64,000 bases of DNA from Spirosoma fluviale (GTDB lineage Bacteria; Bacteroidota; Bacteroidia; Cytophagales; Spirosomataceae). A model generated the notes under the pieces. That model worked only from the letters and a program-made list of their open reading frames with translations. It did not search any database and was not told the origin of the DNA. The position numbers and the translations under genes are program-made. Within the stretch, counting starts at the first letter, position 1, and the number at the start of each line of letters is the position of its first letter. Below, piece by piece: positions 25,899 to 34,641 of this stretch. The stretch is taken from contig NZ_OCNH01000001.1 of assembly GCF_900230225.1 (NCBI RefSeq), forward strand, positions 1,116,001 through 1,180,000. Direction: 5' to 3'.

Positions 25899-27389
25899 TT
25901 ATTTATAATACACGTCACTCCACCGAAGCTCGTTTTTCATCTGCCGGAGGTTGGTATTTCGGTCAATGACAACCAGCTCAACACCGAAGATATCAGCGAA
26001 ATCTTCGATCTGGTCCGTGGTCAGGTTTTGGCTGTACACGGTATGGTGCGCTCCTCCCGCCAGAATCCAGGCGGCACAACCCGTTTGCATGTCGGGCATG
26101 GGTTTCCAGATGGCACGCGCAACGGGAAGTTTTGGGAGTGCTTCCGGTACGTCGATAGCTTCAACTTCATTGACGAGCAGCCGGAAACGATTGCCCATGT
26201 CGATCAATGATACGTTGATGGCCGGACCGGCGGGCGCGTTGAACACCAGACGGACAGGATCAGCTTTACCGCCAATACCCAGCGGGTGAATCTCGCAGGT
26301 TGGTTTGTCGGCAGCAATGGACGGGCAGATTTCGAGCATGTGGGAACCCAGTACCAGCGGATTCGACGGGTCGAAATGGTAGGTGTAATCTTCCATGAAC
26401 GAGTTGCCGCCTGCCAGGCCCGAGGCCATCACTTTCAGGGTACGCACCATAGCAGCCGTTTTCCAGTCGCCTTCGCCCGCAAAGCCGTAACCATCGGCCA
26501 TTAAGCGTTGGGCCGCAATACCCGGTAGCTGGGCCATGCCGTGCAGGTCTTCGAACGTGTCCGTGAAGGCCGTGAAGTTGCCGTCTTTCAGGAAGGCCCG
26601 CAAACCCAGTTCAATTTTAGCGGCATCCCGCAGTGAACTGTGCTGAGCGCCCCCGCGCAGCAGCGAGTCCATGAGCGTGTAGCTGTCCGCGTATTCACTT
26701 ACTAACCGGTCGATCTCAGCGTCGGAAATCTGGTTGATAACGGATACCAGATCGCCAATGCCGTGTGAATTTACGGACATGCCGAAGGTAATCTCGGCCG
26801 CTACCTTGTCGCCATCGGTTACGGCTACCTGCCGCATGTTATCACCGAAGCGCACGACTTTCATCGTTTTTAACTCGTAAGCCGCCACCGAAACCCGGCT
26901 CCAGTCGGCAATTTTGGCCAGAACGTCTTCCTGTTCCCAATAGCCTACCACGATTTTGCGGTTCAGCCGCATTCTCGCCATAATGAACCCGAACTCCCGG
27001 TCGCCGTGGGCAGACTGGTTGAGGTTCATGAAATCCATGTCGATGGAATTCCAGGGAATGTCGCGGTTAAACTGCGTGTGCAGATGGAGCAGGGGCTTTT
27101 TCAGCACCGACAATCCCCGAATCCACATCTTAGCGGGCGAAAACGTGTGCATCCAGGTGATGATGCCGACACAGTTAGGGGCTACGTTAGCCTCCTGACA
27201 AATGGCATAAATTTCATCCGGCGTTTTTACCACAGGCTTGTAAACCACCCGCACCGGAATGGTTGGCGACTGGTTGAACGACTGGGCAATAATTTGCGAA
27301 TGTTCGGCTACCTGACGAAGCGTTTCTTCGCCGTATAAATGCTGGCTTCCTGTTACGAACCAGACTTCAAATTGTTTCAGATCAATCAT
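25899..27389 (-). CDS. araA: L-arabinose isomerase
   Basis: A 496-residue enzyme that converts L-arabinose to L-ribulose. The metal and catalytic residues fall at the same numbers as in the E. coli enzyme: Glu306 ([10 protein letters not shown]), Glu333 ([10 protein letters not shown]), His350 (LGSHMLE) and His449 (GGAHHTVYS). The length fits the usual 495-500 residues and there is no signal peptide, so it is cytoplasmic. It is the second gene of the arabinose operon; it is separated from araB by a 43-bp perfect inverted repeat and from GH51 by the nested repeat. The start ([20 protein letters not shown]) is the family start. Confidence 0.96.
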   Translation of the reverse strand: MIDLKQFEVWFVTGSQHLYGEETLRQVAEHSQIIAQSFNQSPTIPVRVVYKPVVKTPDEIYAICQEANVAPNCVGIITWMHTFSPAKMWIRGLSVLKKPLLHLHTQFNRDIPWNSIDMDFMNLNQSAHGDREFGFIMARMRLNRKIVVGYWEQEDVLAKIADWSRVSVAAYELKTMKVVRFGDNMRQVAVTDGDKVAAEITFGMSVNSHGIGDLVSVINQISDAEIDRLVSEYADSYTLMDSLLRGGAQHSSLRDAAKIELGLRAFLKDGNFTAFTDTFEDLHGMAQLPGIAAQRLMADGYGFAGEGDWKTAAMVRTLKVMASGLAGGNSFMEDYTYHFDPSNPLVLGSHMLEICPSIAADKPTCEIHPLGIGGKADPVRLVFNAPAGPAINVSLIDMGNRFRLLVNEVEAIDVPEALPKLPVARAIWKPMPDMQTGCAAWILAGGAHHTVYSQNLTTDQIEDFADIFGVELVVIDRNTNLRQMKNELRWSDVYYK

Positions 27390-27436
27390 TAGTTTATTTT
27401 TTTAGAACGGACCGTGCCGCTGGAATAAGGGCTTTC

Positions 27437-27539
27437 GTGGTGTCGGGTCCTGGAGCGCCAGCCCGGTCAGACCCGACACACTCGCGTCAGCAATTCGTGT
27501 CGGGTCTGACCGGGCTGGCGCTCCAGGACCCGACACCAC
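27437..27539 (-). repeat. Perfect 43-bp inverted repeat between araB and araA
   Basis: Arms 27437-27479 and 27497-27539 are identical reverse complements over 43 nt with a 17-nt loop. Each arm also carries GTGTCGGGTC near one end and GACCCGACAC at the other, so each arm can fold on itself: one long stem or two separate hairpins. It is GC-rich, lies 28 nt after the araB stop and ends 47 nt before the araA start. Confidence 0.8.
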
Positions 27540-27567
27540 AAACACCCAACACCACGTGCAATGGCCC

Positions 27568-29202
27568 TTATTTATTCTCCACAAATTCACCCAGTTTCAA
27601 ATACTTCCGATACAGGGTTTCGTACGTAGCCACCTGTTCGGGGCGGGGGTGGTATTCGGCATCGAAGCCCGAACCCATGGCTTTCTGAGCGGCTTCCATG
27701 GTTGGATGAACACCGGCCGCCACAGCCGCGCACATGGCCGCACCCAACGCGCAGGCCTGGTCGGCGCTGGCTACCTGAATGGGCTTGTTCAGCACATCGG
27801 CGAGGGTTTGCATGACGAAGGGCGATTTTTTGGCAACGCCACCAATGGCAATCACTTTCTTGATGGGAACACCTTCTTCGATAAAACGCGCCACGATACT
27901 CCGCGACCCGAACGCGGTTGCCTCAACCAGCGCTTTGAAAACCATCGGCGCATCGGTACCGAGGTTTAAGCCCGAAATAGCGGCTTTAAGCGTGTGGTTG
28001 GCATCGGGCGTCCGCCGACCGTTGATCCAGTCGAGTGCTACGACGTCGTTTTCCGTAACGGGTAGTTTAGCGGCCTGTGTCGACAGATGAGGAATCAACT
28101 GCTTCGCCAGGGCGTCGGCGGCTTCGTTGCCCAGCAATTCACGCACGGGACCGGTGATCAGACGCGAAAACCAGGCATAAACATCGCCGAATGCCGATTG
28201 GCCCGCTTCCAGACCAAGCATTCCCGGTGCTACGGACCCATCCACCTGTCCGCAAATGCCGCGAATCAGTCGGTGGCCAATCTCTTCATTCGGGGCCATC
28301 AGAATGTCGCAGGTCGACGTACCGATGATCCGGACGAAGGCATACGGCTCAATTTCGGCCCCGATGGCGCCCATGTGCGCATCGAAGGCACCAACGCCAA
28401 CGACAACATCCGTTGACAACCCTAATTTGTCCGCCCACTCTGCCGACAGATTGCCCATCGGCAGATCCGAGGTGAAGGTGTCGCTGAACAGCCGCTCGCG
28501 CATATCGCCAAGCAGCGGGTCAAGTTTCGTCAGGAATTCAGTAGAGGGTAAGCCATCGAACTCACTGTGCCAGAGGGCTTTGTGTCCGGCGGCACAGCGC
28601 GACCGGCGGAGGGTTAGCGGATTGGTATTTCCGGTAAGCACCGCCGACATCCAGTCGCAGTGTTCGACCCAGGAGAAGGCGTGTTCCCGAACGGCTTCAT
28701 CGACGCGCAGAGTGCGGAGCATCTTGGCCCAGAACCATTCGGAGGAGTAAATGCCGCCAACATACTTCGTGTAATCGGTATCCCAATGATGGGCCAGATC
28801 GTTGATTTCTTCCGCTTCCGCATTGGCCGTATGGTCTTTCCACAGGATGAACATCCCATTGGGGTTTTCGGCAAAATCGGGCCGCAGAGCCAGGGGTAGC
28901 CCCGTTTCATCGACCGGGCCGGGGGTAGAGCCGGTGGTGTCGATGGAGATGCCAACAACCCCTTTCCGAACCTCTTCCGAAACGCCGGCCAGTGCTCCGG
29001 TTATGGTTGCTTCCAGCCCTTCGAGGTAATCGAGCGGGTGCTGACGGAACTGCGATGTGGTGGGATTACAGTAAAGGCCCTGTTTCCAGCGGGCGTATTC
29101 GTGGACGTGAGTACCGGCTGTTTCGCCGGTCTGAGCATTGACAACCAGCGCCCTGACCGAGTCAGTACCGAAGTCAACACCAATAACATAAGAATTCGTC
29201 AT
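27568..29202 (-). CDS. araB: Ribulokinase
   Basis: A 544-residue FGGY-family kinase that phosphorylates L-ribulose with ATP. The N-terminal GVDFGTDSVRALVV is the ATPase-fold phosphate loop; EHCDWMSAVLTGN, GVGAFDAHMGAIG and the C-terminal IAIGGVAKKSPFVMQTLADVL are typical of AraB rather than of xylulokinase or glycerol kinase. The length is close to the usual 550-570. It is the first gene of the arabinose operon, whose promoter should lie in the 200-bp gap upstream, next to the Nudix regulator gene. Cytoplasmic. Confidence 0.95.
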   Translation of the reverse strand: MTNSYVIGVDFGTDSVRALVVNAQTGETAGTHVHEYARWKQGLYCNPTTSQFRQHPLDYLEGLEATITGALAGVSEEVRKGVVGISIDTTGSTPGPVDETGLPLALRPDFAENPNGMFILWKDHTANAEAEEINDLAHHWDTDYTKYVGGIYSSEWFWAKMLRTLRVDEAVREHAFSWVEHCDWMSAVLTGNTNPLTLRRSRCAAGHKALWHSEFDGLPSTEFLTKLDPLLGDMRERLFSDTFTSDLPMGNLSAEWADKLGLSTDVVVGVGAFDAHMGAIGAEIEPYAFVRIIGTSTCDILMAPNEEIGHRLIRGICGQVDGSVAPGMLGLEAGQSAFGDVYAWFSRLITGPVRELLGNEAADALAKQLIPHLSTQAAKLPVTENDVVALDWINGRRTPDANHTLKAAISGLNLGTDAPMVFKALVEATAFGSRSIVARFIEEGVPIKKVIAIGGVAKKSPFVMQTLADVLNKPIQVASADQACALGAAMCAAVAAGVHPTMEAAQKAMGSGFDAEYHPRPEQVATYETLYRKYLKLGEFVENK

Positions 29203-29402
29203 AATAGAAGTTTATCGAACTGCCGAAGGAATAAATCGGTGGACAGCTCCTTCAGAGGAAAAGACTATTTTAGGAATAGTGTATGTTTGACACAATACTA
29301 CTACAATATTAGCTAATTTCATGAGGGAGCCTGCTTATTTTTCAAAAGCGATTGGAATGTGGTGCCTACAAATAGGACAAAGTGGCAAAGTCGGGTAGTC
29401 TA
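29203..29402 (-). promoter_or_regulatory. Presumed arabinose operon promoter/operator region
   Basis: This 200-bp gap between the regulator stop and the araB start must carry the araB promoter. An interrupted dyad GTGT (29279-29282), 7 nt, ACAC (29290-29293) sits about 80 bp before the araB ATG. It could be a binding site for the Nudix regulator, but the symmetry is short and I cannot compare it with other sites. Confidence 0.3.
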
Positions 29403-30104
29403 CTAAGCCAACGTTAATTCAGGGAAGAAGCTAACGTAGTCTGTGAGATACTGCTGGTATTTTTCGGCATTTAACCGATACAATTGCCCTTTCTTGGTCA
29501 CGGAGGTTGTGTCTTTTTCGCCCGTGCCAATCAGCAGGTCGGTAGATAGGATCTTGCGGCTAAAGTTCCGACGGTCGAGTTGTTTAGTGTAAATGGCTTC
29601 GTATACTCGCTGAAGTTGGGGTATCGTGAATTTCTCCGGCATCAGCTCGAAGCCGATCGCGTGTAGAGCCGCTTTATACCGGAGCCGGTTCAGCGCCTGT
29701 TCCACCATTGCATTGTGGTCAAAAATCAAGGCCGGTTTCTCATTCAGGCCAATCCAATAGGCATTGTGGGTCCGGATGGCATTCACATCCTGATCCTGAA
29801 TATTGACCAGCGCATAGTAAACAACCGAGATTGTTCGCTCCACGGGATCACGATTTACGGCACCAAAAGTCTGCAATTGCTCCAGATAGGTGTTCGTAAG
29901 GCCTGTCAGATCGTACAGAATGCGCTGGGCGGCTGCTTCAAGGTCTTCTTCTTCCTTCAAAAAACCACCCATCAACGACCACTTACCCTGCTCCGGATCG
30001 AAGTTTCGTTTGATGAGCAGGAGTTTAAGTTCTTCGCCATCATAGCCGAAAATAATACAGTCTAACGCAACAAGTATTCTGTTTGGATGTGTGTAATGAA
30101 TCAT
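29403..30104 (-). CDS. Nudix-domain transcriptional regulator of arabinose genes (AraR type)
   Basis: A 233-residue protein of the NrtR/Nudix regulator family: a Nudix fold at about 8-145 followed by a winged helix at about 155-225 (TIPQLQRVYEAIYTKQLDR, then RKILSTDLL). The Nudix box begins normally (GGFLKEEE), but the catalytic RExxEE is replaced by RILYDL at 61-66, so hydrolysis should be lost and the domain should only sense a ligand. Bacteroides AraR proteins of this type are known repressors relieved by L-arabinose. An ATG at 30185 would add 27 residues; the Nudix body begins right after the ATG at 30104, which I chose. It lies immediately upstream of araB on the same strand. Confidence 0.82.
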   Translation of the reverse strand: MIHYTHPNRILVALDCIIFGYDGEELKLLLIKRNFDPEQGKWSLMGGFLKEEEDLEAAAQRILYDLTGLTNTYLEQLQTFGAVNRDPVERTISVVYYALVNIQDQDVNAIRTHNAYWIGLNEKPALIFDHNAMVEQALNRLRYKAALHAIGFELMPEKFTIPQLQRVYEAIYTKQLDRRNFSRKILSTDLLIGTGEKDTTSVTKKGQLYRLNAEKYQQYLTDYVSFFPELTLA

Positions 30105-30281
30105 CAGGTTGTAGCAGGTAGAGAGGACGTGATACTGACGTTCCTGTAAGAAAAGCGTTAATAGCCCCTTAACAGCTATAAACATGGTTTTTTTAGAAAC
30201 CTACTTAAAACTTTTTTAGAATCTGTCCGTCGGTGAAGGCGATCATTCCTGAAGCTGGGGATGTACATGCACGGGCCGGAA

Positions 30282-31268
30282 CTAGTTTTTGAACACTTTA
30301 TTAAGAAAGCTGAGCGTGTACGTCATGGTTGGCTCAAACCAGGGATGGAACAGCCAGAATGGGTGAGGGGCATCGGCAAAGGTGTGTACTTCTGAGTAAA
30401 TTCCCCGTCTGTCGAGTTGATTTCGCAGGTCGTCGCGTCCGGCATGCATTCGTTCGGCCGAGCTGTTGAGAAACAGAATAGGCACGGTTTGCTGACGGGC
30501 ATACGTCAGCGCCGACGCTTCGTGCCACAAATCCAGCGTTTGGGCTTTTGGCCCGCCAAACCAGTACGTAGCTGCCGAAATGGATTTACTGTCGTTCCCC
30601 TCTGCCGACTCCGGGTGGTCGAAAGCCAGCACGCCATCCACATCGACTACCGCTTGTACCGCACTCGAATGTCCATCTGCACAACCGCTGCCTTCCAGCG
30701 CAGACACGCCATTGGTGGCACCCAGCAGCGCTGCCAGTTGTCCTCCCGCCGAACACCCCAGCACCGCCAGTCGGGTGGTGTCAATGGCGAACTCCTGCGC
30801 GTGGGCGTGAAGCCACCGGATGGCCGCTTTCAGGTCGTGGACGGCCGCCGGATAAAGGGCTTCGGTCGATAGTCGGTACTCGGCCGTTACGGCTACGTAG
30901 CCATTGGCCGCCAGGTGCTGCGCCATCGGGACCTGTTGCGAACGGTCGCCGGAGCGCCAGCCGCCACCGTGAATCAGCAGCACCGCCGGACGCCGTTTTT
31001 TACGGGCTGTCTGGGTCGGATAAAAGGCGTCGAGGTATAACGAGCGGCCATTTCGCTGGCAATAGGCGATGTTTTCGGTGGCTTTTACACCGGGGGGCAG
31101 TATCGGTTTTACGATCTGAATGGCCGGGTATTGCCCTTTCAATTTCTGGTAAGTGCTCCAAACGGCAAACGACGTATCCCGAACACCCGTCAGGCCATTG
31201 GCTGACTGAGCGAGTAGGGGAATTGCGGAGAGAAGTAATAGCAGAAGGAAGAGGTATGTTTTTGTCAT
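30282..31268 (-). CDS. Exported alpha/beta-hydrolase, BD-FAE/carbohydrate-esterase-like
   Basis: A 328-residue serine esterase with a signal peptide (MTKTYLFLLLLLL to LLAQ21). The oxyanion motif is HGGGW at 100-104 and the nucleophile is Ser173 in GCSAGG; a late Asp and a histidine in FADAPHPFWLFHPW complete the triad. This is the hormone-sensitive-lipase/BD-FAE type, which includes acetyl xylan and feruloyl esterases on plant glycans. The exact ester is not predictable. It follows the rhamnogalacturonan acetylesterase-like gene on the same strand with a 38-bp-arm hairpin between them and lies upstream of the arabinose regulator. Confidence 0.82.
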   Translation of the reverse strand: MTKTYLFLLLLLLSAIPLLAQSANGLTGVRDTSFAVWSTYQKLKGQYPAIQIVKPILPPGVKATENIAYCQRNGRSLYLDAFYPTQTARKKRRPAVLLIHGGGWRSGDRSQQVPMAQHLAANGYVAVTAEYRLSTEALYPAAVHDLKAAIRWLHAHAQEFAIDTTRLAVLGCSAGGQLAALLGATNGVSALEGSGCADGHSSAVQAVVDVDGVLAFDHPESAEGNDSKSISAATYWFGGPKAQTLDLWHEASALTYARQQTVPILFLNSSAERMHAGRDDLRNQLDRRGIYSEVHTFADAPHPFWLFHPWFEPTMTYTLSFLNKVFKN

Positions 31269-31278
31269 AGAGATTTTT

Positions 31279-31373
31279 AAGTAGCGCGGCTGGGAAGCCG
31301 CGTAGCCGTCAGGCTAAAATAAGACTCGGCAATATTAGCCTGACGGCTACGCGGCTTCCCAACCGCGCTACTT
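31279..31373 (-). repeat. 38-bp inverted repeat, GTAGCCGTCAGGCTA family
   Basis: Arms 31279-31316 and 31336-31373 pair over 38 nt with one wobble; the loop is 19 nt. The arms start AGTAGCGCGG and end CGCGTAGCCGTCAGGCTA. The same ends, with a different middle, form the repeat at 57751-57842. It ends 5 nt after the stop of the acetylesterase gene, with 10 nt to the next start. Confidence 0.75.
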
Positions 31374-31378
31374 AGAAC

Positions 31379-32134
31379 TTACTTAGCCTGCGGTTTCACG
31401 GTTCGATTGGCCAGGTCGAGGTGCAGGGATTTGATGTTGGACAGCACCAGTTCCGCCATTTTTCGGGCACCGAGTTCGTTGAAATGGGTGTTGTCTTCCT
31501 TGCCATCCGGGTAATTCGGGTGTTCGCCCGGTGCCAGTTGAAGAAACAGCAGTCGTGAGGTTTCGGGGCCGAACGTTTGCAATAGGTCCATGCTCTGTCT
31601 GCTCATGTCGATAAGTAGCGTGTTGGCGCTACGAGCAACGGAGCGGGTCAGTTCGGCATAAACGGCGTGCGTATCCTCAATCTTACCGGCCGGATCGAAC
31701 TGTCGACGGGCAACGGGTGTCAGCAGCACGGGAATGGCTTTTTTAGCCCGGCTTTCGCTGATGAACCGATTCAGATTTTTCCGGAATTCATCTTCGGTCG
31801 TGTAACTTTTCTTGCTCTTTACCTCGTCATTATGGCCGAACTGAATGAACACATAGTCACCTTCGTTCAGGTTGTCCAACACCGACTGCCAGCGGTTTTC
31901 CTCGATAAACGTCCGGGTGCTGCGGCCATTCTGAGCGCGGTTATCTACGGTAACGCTCTCGTCGAAGAAATGGGCAAACGGCATTCCCCAACCCGTTTCG
32001 GGGTAGGCCTTCACCTGTTTGGTCGACATGGTTGAGTCGCCAATCAGGTAAACGGTAATTTTTTCGGGCGGGGGCGTAAATGAACAAAGGGCCGCAGCCA
32101 ACAGGAACGCGATCAGCTTAGAAGGGTAAGGCAT
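31379..32134 (-). CDS. Exported SGNH hydrolase, rhamnogalacturonan acetylesterase-like (second copy)
   Basis: A 251-residue homologue of the enzyme at 18421-19218. Block I is IGDSTMS with Ser34, block II is AQNGRSTRTF, block III is FGHNDE with Asn102, and the C-terminal block V is EDNTHFNELG. A signal peptide is present (MPYPSKLIAFLLAAALC). This copy has the EDEFRKNLNRFI and PVARRQFD segments seen in CE12 enzymes that remove acetyl groups from rhamnogalacturonan. It lies 61 bp after fbp on the same strand and upstream of another esterase, so the pair could act together on acetylated pectin. Confidence 0.87.
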   Translation of the reverse strand: MPYPSKLIAFLLAAALCSFTPPPEKITVYLIGDSTMSTKQVKAYPETGWGMPFAHFFDESVTVDNRAQNGRSTRTFIEENRWQSVLDNLNEGDYVFIQFGHNDEVKSKKSYTTEDEFRKNLNRFISESRAKKAIPVLLTPVARRQFDPAGKIEDTHAVYAELTRSVARSANTLLIDMSRQSMDLLQTFGPETSRLLFLQLAPGEHPNYPDGKEDNTHFNELGARKMAELVLSNIKSLHLDLANRTVKPQAK

Positions 32135-32195
32135 AGGGTTTTAGTGTAAGACATAGGGTAATGCCTTAATGATAAGCGTAGTTCGAGTAGTTTGG

Positions 32196-33197
32196 CTAGT
32201 CCAGATGTCCCATCAGGTTCTCGACCATCAGGGGGGCGCCTATGAACAAGGGGGTTCGCTGGTGCAGACTGGTGGGTTTGATATCCAAAATAGCCCGGTG
32301 CCCTGATGTAGCTAAACAGCCCGCTTTCTCGGCCAGAAACGCTAACGGAAAAGCCTCGTACAGCAAACGCAGTTTCCCATCCGGCGACTTCTTCGTTGGC
32401 GGGTACAGATAAATTCCGCCTTTGAGCAGATTCCGGTGGAAGTCGGCGACGAGCGAGCCGATATAGCGGGCGGTGTATTGTTTTTGGCGGCAGTCATTTA
32501 AATAGTCCCGAATCCCCTCGTCATAACTCTCCAGATTGCCGTCGTTGCAGGAGTAAATCTGCCCGTTGGCGGGACTATGAATGTCGGGATGCGACAGAAT
32601 GAATTCCCCAAGCGACGCGTCGTAGGTAAAGCCGTTGGCACTGTGCCCGGTCGTATACACCATGATGGTCGATGAGCCGTACAGGATATACCCCGCTGCC
32701 ACCTGCCGACGACCGCCCTGTAAAAAATCGGCCAGGGAAGGCTCGGCACCAATGGGTGTTATGCGCCGATAAATAGAAAAGATCGTCCCAATCGATACAT
32801 TGACATCAATGTTCGACGAACCATCCAGCGGGTCAATGGCAACTACGTACTTGCCGTTGTTGTTGCCGGTGAAAATAATATCCTCGTCCTCCTCCGAAAT
32901 AATGGCGCAGGCTTCGCCCCCGTTTTTCAGCGCCCGGCTAAAGCGGATATTGGCAATCATATCCAGCTTCTGCTGGCTTTCTCCCTGCACATTCTGAACG
33001 CCCATGCCCCCCGTCAGGTCAATGAGACCCGCCCGATTCACTTCCCGGTGAATGATTTTTCCGGCCAGTGCAATATCGCGCAGCAACTGCGATAGTTCGC
33101 CGGTGGCATAAGGGAAAGCTGTTTGCCGGTGCATGATGTACCGGTCAAGGGTTACGCCAACGGGTAATGCCAATGGGTGAGAAGCCGTGATTTCCAT
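32196..33197 (-). CDS. fbp: Class I fructose-1,6-bisphosphatase
   Basis: A 333-residue class I FBPase that hydrolyses fructose 1,6-bisphosphate to fructose 6-phosphate, the committed step of gluconeogenesis. The metal-binding signature is IDPLDGSSNIDV (Asp122 to Asp125), with the upstream SEEDED pair (Glu102, Glu103). The length matches the family. There is no signal peptide. Its place next to the uronate cluster fits growth on sugars that enter metabolism as trioses and pyruvate, when hexose phosphate must be made from them. It is separated from exuT by a hairpin and 124 bp and probably has its own promoter; no clear one is visible. The start MEITASHPLALP is the only good ATG. Confidence 0.92.
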   Translation of the reverse strand: MEITASHPLALPVGVTLDRYIMHRQTAFPYATGELSQLLRDIALAGKIIHREVNRAGLIDLTGGMGVQNVQGESQQKLDMIANIRFSRALKNGGEACAIISEEDEDIIFTGNNNGKYVVAIDPLDGSSNIDVNVSIGTIFSIYRRITPIGAEPSLADFLQGGRRQVAAGYILYGSSTIMVYTTGHSANGFTYDASLGEFILSHPDIHSPANGQIYSCNDGNLESYDEGIRDYLNDCRQKQYTARYIGSLVADFHRNLLKGGIYLYPPTKKSPDGKLRLLYEAFPLAFLAEKAGCLATSGHRAILDIKPTSLHQRTPLFIGAPLMVENLMGHLD

Positions 33198-33287
33198 ACT
33201 ATATATAGTTAGAGATATAATTGATTGATTAGTACATTTTATGAGTAAGTTATCTAAAGGTTTATAAAAGAATGTGTTGCAAAAAAA

Positions 33288-33314
33288 CCTATAAGGTCTT
33301 TAAGACCTTATAGG
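33288..33314 (-). terminator. Terminator hairpin after exuT
   Basis: Near-continuous palindrome: 13-nt arms 33288-33300 (CCTATAAGGTCTT) and 33302-33314 around one base. It begins 8 nt past the exuT stop and is followed on the minus strand by a run of T residues (the A run at 33281-33287 on the plus strand), so it fits a Rho-independent terminator of the kdgK-eda-exuT transcript. Confidence 0.75.
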
Positions 33315-33321
33315 GTTGATG

Positions 33322-34641
33322 TTACGCCACCGGCTCCGTTTCGGCCTGTCCTAGTTGGACGGGTTCCATTTTGGGAGCGAGCAGGTGCATCACCAGCCAG
33401 GCGAGCATGTACGCCGAACCACACATCAGGAAAATGATGCCGTAGCCGCTCTGCACATCACCCGCCTGTTTGTAGTTATCCAGAATACGGCCAACGATTT
33501 CGGGGAAAATGATCCCGCCAACGGACCCCGCCATACTGCCGATACCAACGATTGAGCTGACCGCCCGTTTGGGGAACATATCGGAAGCCGTGGTGAAAAT
33601 ATTGGCGCTCCAGGCCTGGTGAGCGGCACCGGCCAGACCAATCAGGGCTACGGTTGTCCAGATGTCCGGCCCGAATCGGACGGCGATAACGGGAATGACC
33701 AGCAGCGCAAAGATGAACATGGACGTTTTGCGGGCTTTCCAGACGCTCCAGCCCCGGCCAATCAGCGCCGACGACAGATACCCCCCGCCAATACTGCCGA
33801 TACTGACCAGTGTGTAAAGTACGGCCAGGTACAGGTTTGGTTTTTTGGTGTCGAGGTTGAAGGTTGTGGAAAAATAATCCTGTAGCCAGAAGAGAAAAAA
33901 CCACCAGATGGGGTCGGTGAGCATCTTGCCAAATACGAACGCCCACGTCTGACGGACACTCAGCAGCTTACCCCAGGAGACGGGCTTGCCGTGGTCGGCA
34001 ATGTCGTCGGGGGTGGTTTCGTTGTCGCTGTGGATGTAGTCGAATTCTTCTTTGCTGAGTTTGGCCTGTTTGGCGGGTATTTCATAGCTGATATACCAGA
34101 ATACGAGCCAGATAAAACCAACGGCTCCGGTCACGATAAAAGCCATCTGCCAGCCGTAAATGCCTAATATCCAAGGAACCAGAATAGGGGCTACCACCGC
34201 ACCGATGTTGGCGCCGGAGTTGAAAATACCCGTTGCCAGCGCCCGTTCTTTCTTGGGAAACCACTCGGCCACCGTTTTGATAGCCGCCGGAAAGTTACCG
34301 GCCTCGCCCAGGCCAAGCCCAATTCGGGCGAAGATAAAGCCCATGGTGCTCGTTGCCAAAGCGTGAGCCATTGCCGCGATACTCCAGAAAATAATGGCGA
34401 GCGAATAGCCCGTCTTTGTCCCGATCCTGTCAATGAACCGGCCAAAAACGAGCAGACCAATGGCGTAAGCCGCCGAAAAAACCTGCACAATTCGGCTGTA
34501 GTCCAGCTCCGACCAGTTGAATTCTTTTTCCAGCGTGGGCTTCAACAGGCCCACTACCTGCCGGTCGAGGTAGTTGATGGTCGTCGCGAAAAAGAGGAGC
34601 GCGACGATGGTCCAGCGATAATTTCCCAGTGGCTTGTTCAT
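33322..34641 (-). CDS. exuT: Hexuronate MFS transporter, ExuT type
   Basis: A 439-residue major facilitator protein of the anion:cation symporter family with about 12 hydrophobic segments. DRQVVGLLKPTLEKEF after the first helix, GLGEAGNFPAAIKTVAEWFP near helix 4, and a long cytoplasmic loop at about 205-245 are typical of ExuT and related D-galacturonate/D-glucuronate carriers. It imports hexuronate by proton symport through the inner membrane. Its ATG overlaps the eda stop (ATGA), and kdgK precedes eda, so the three form a uronate operon. The substrate is inferred to be galacturonate because UxaB nearby acts on tagaturonate. Confidence 0.88.
   Translation of the reverse strand: MNKPLGNYRWTIVALLFFATTINYLDRQVVGLLKPTLEKEFNWSELDYSRIVQVFSAAYAIGLLVFGRFIDRIGTKTGYSLAIIFWSIAAMAHALATSTMGFIFARIGLGLGEAGNFPAAIKTVAEWFPKKERALATGIFNSGANIGAVVAPILVPWILGIYGWQMAFIVTGAVGFIWLVFWYISYEIPAKQAKLSKEEFDYIHSDNETTPDDIADHGKPVSWGKLLSVRQTWAFVFGKMLTDPIWWFFLFWLQDYFSTTFNLDTKKPNLYLAVLYTLVSIGSIGGGYLSSALIGRGWSVWKARKTSMFIFALLVIPVIAVRFGPDIWTTVALIGLAGAAHQAWSANIFTTASDMFPKRAVSSIVGIGSMAGSVGGIIFPEIVGRILDNYKQAGDVQSGYGIIFLMCGSAYMLAWLVMHLLAPKMEPVQLGQAETEPVA

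Noticed and set aside
27402..27688. Short open frames on both strands over the araB-araA gap.
   Set aside because: They are translations of the 43-bp inverted repeat arms, and both give nearly the same peptide because the arms are identical.
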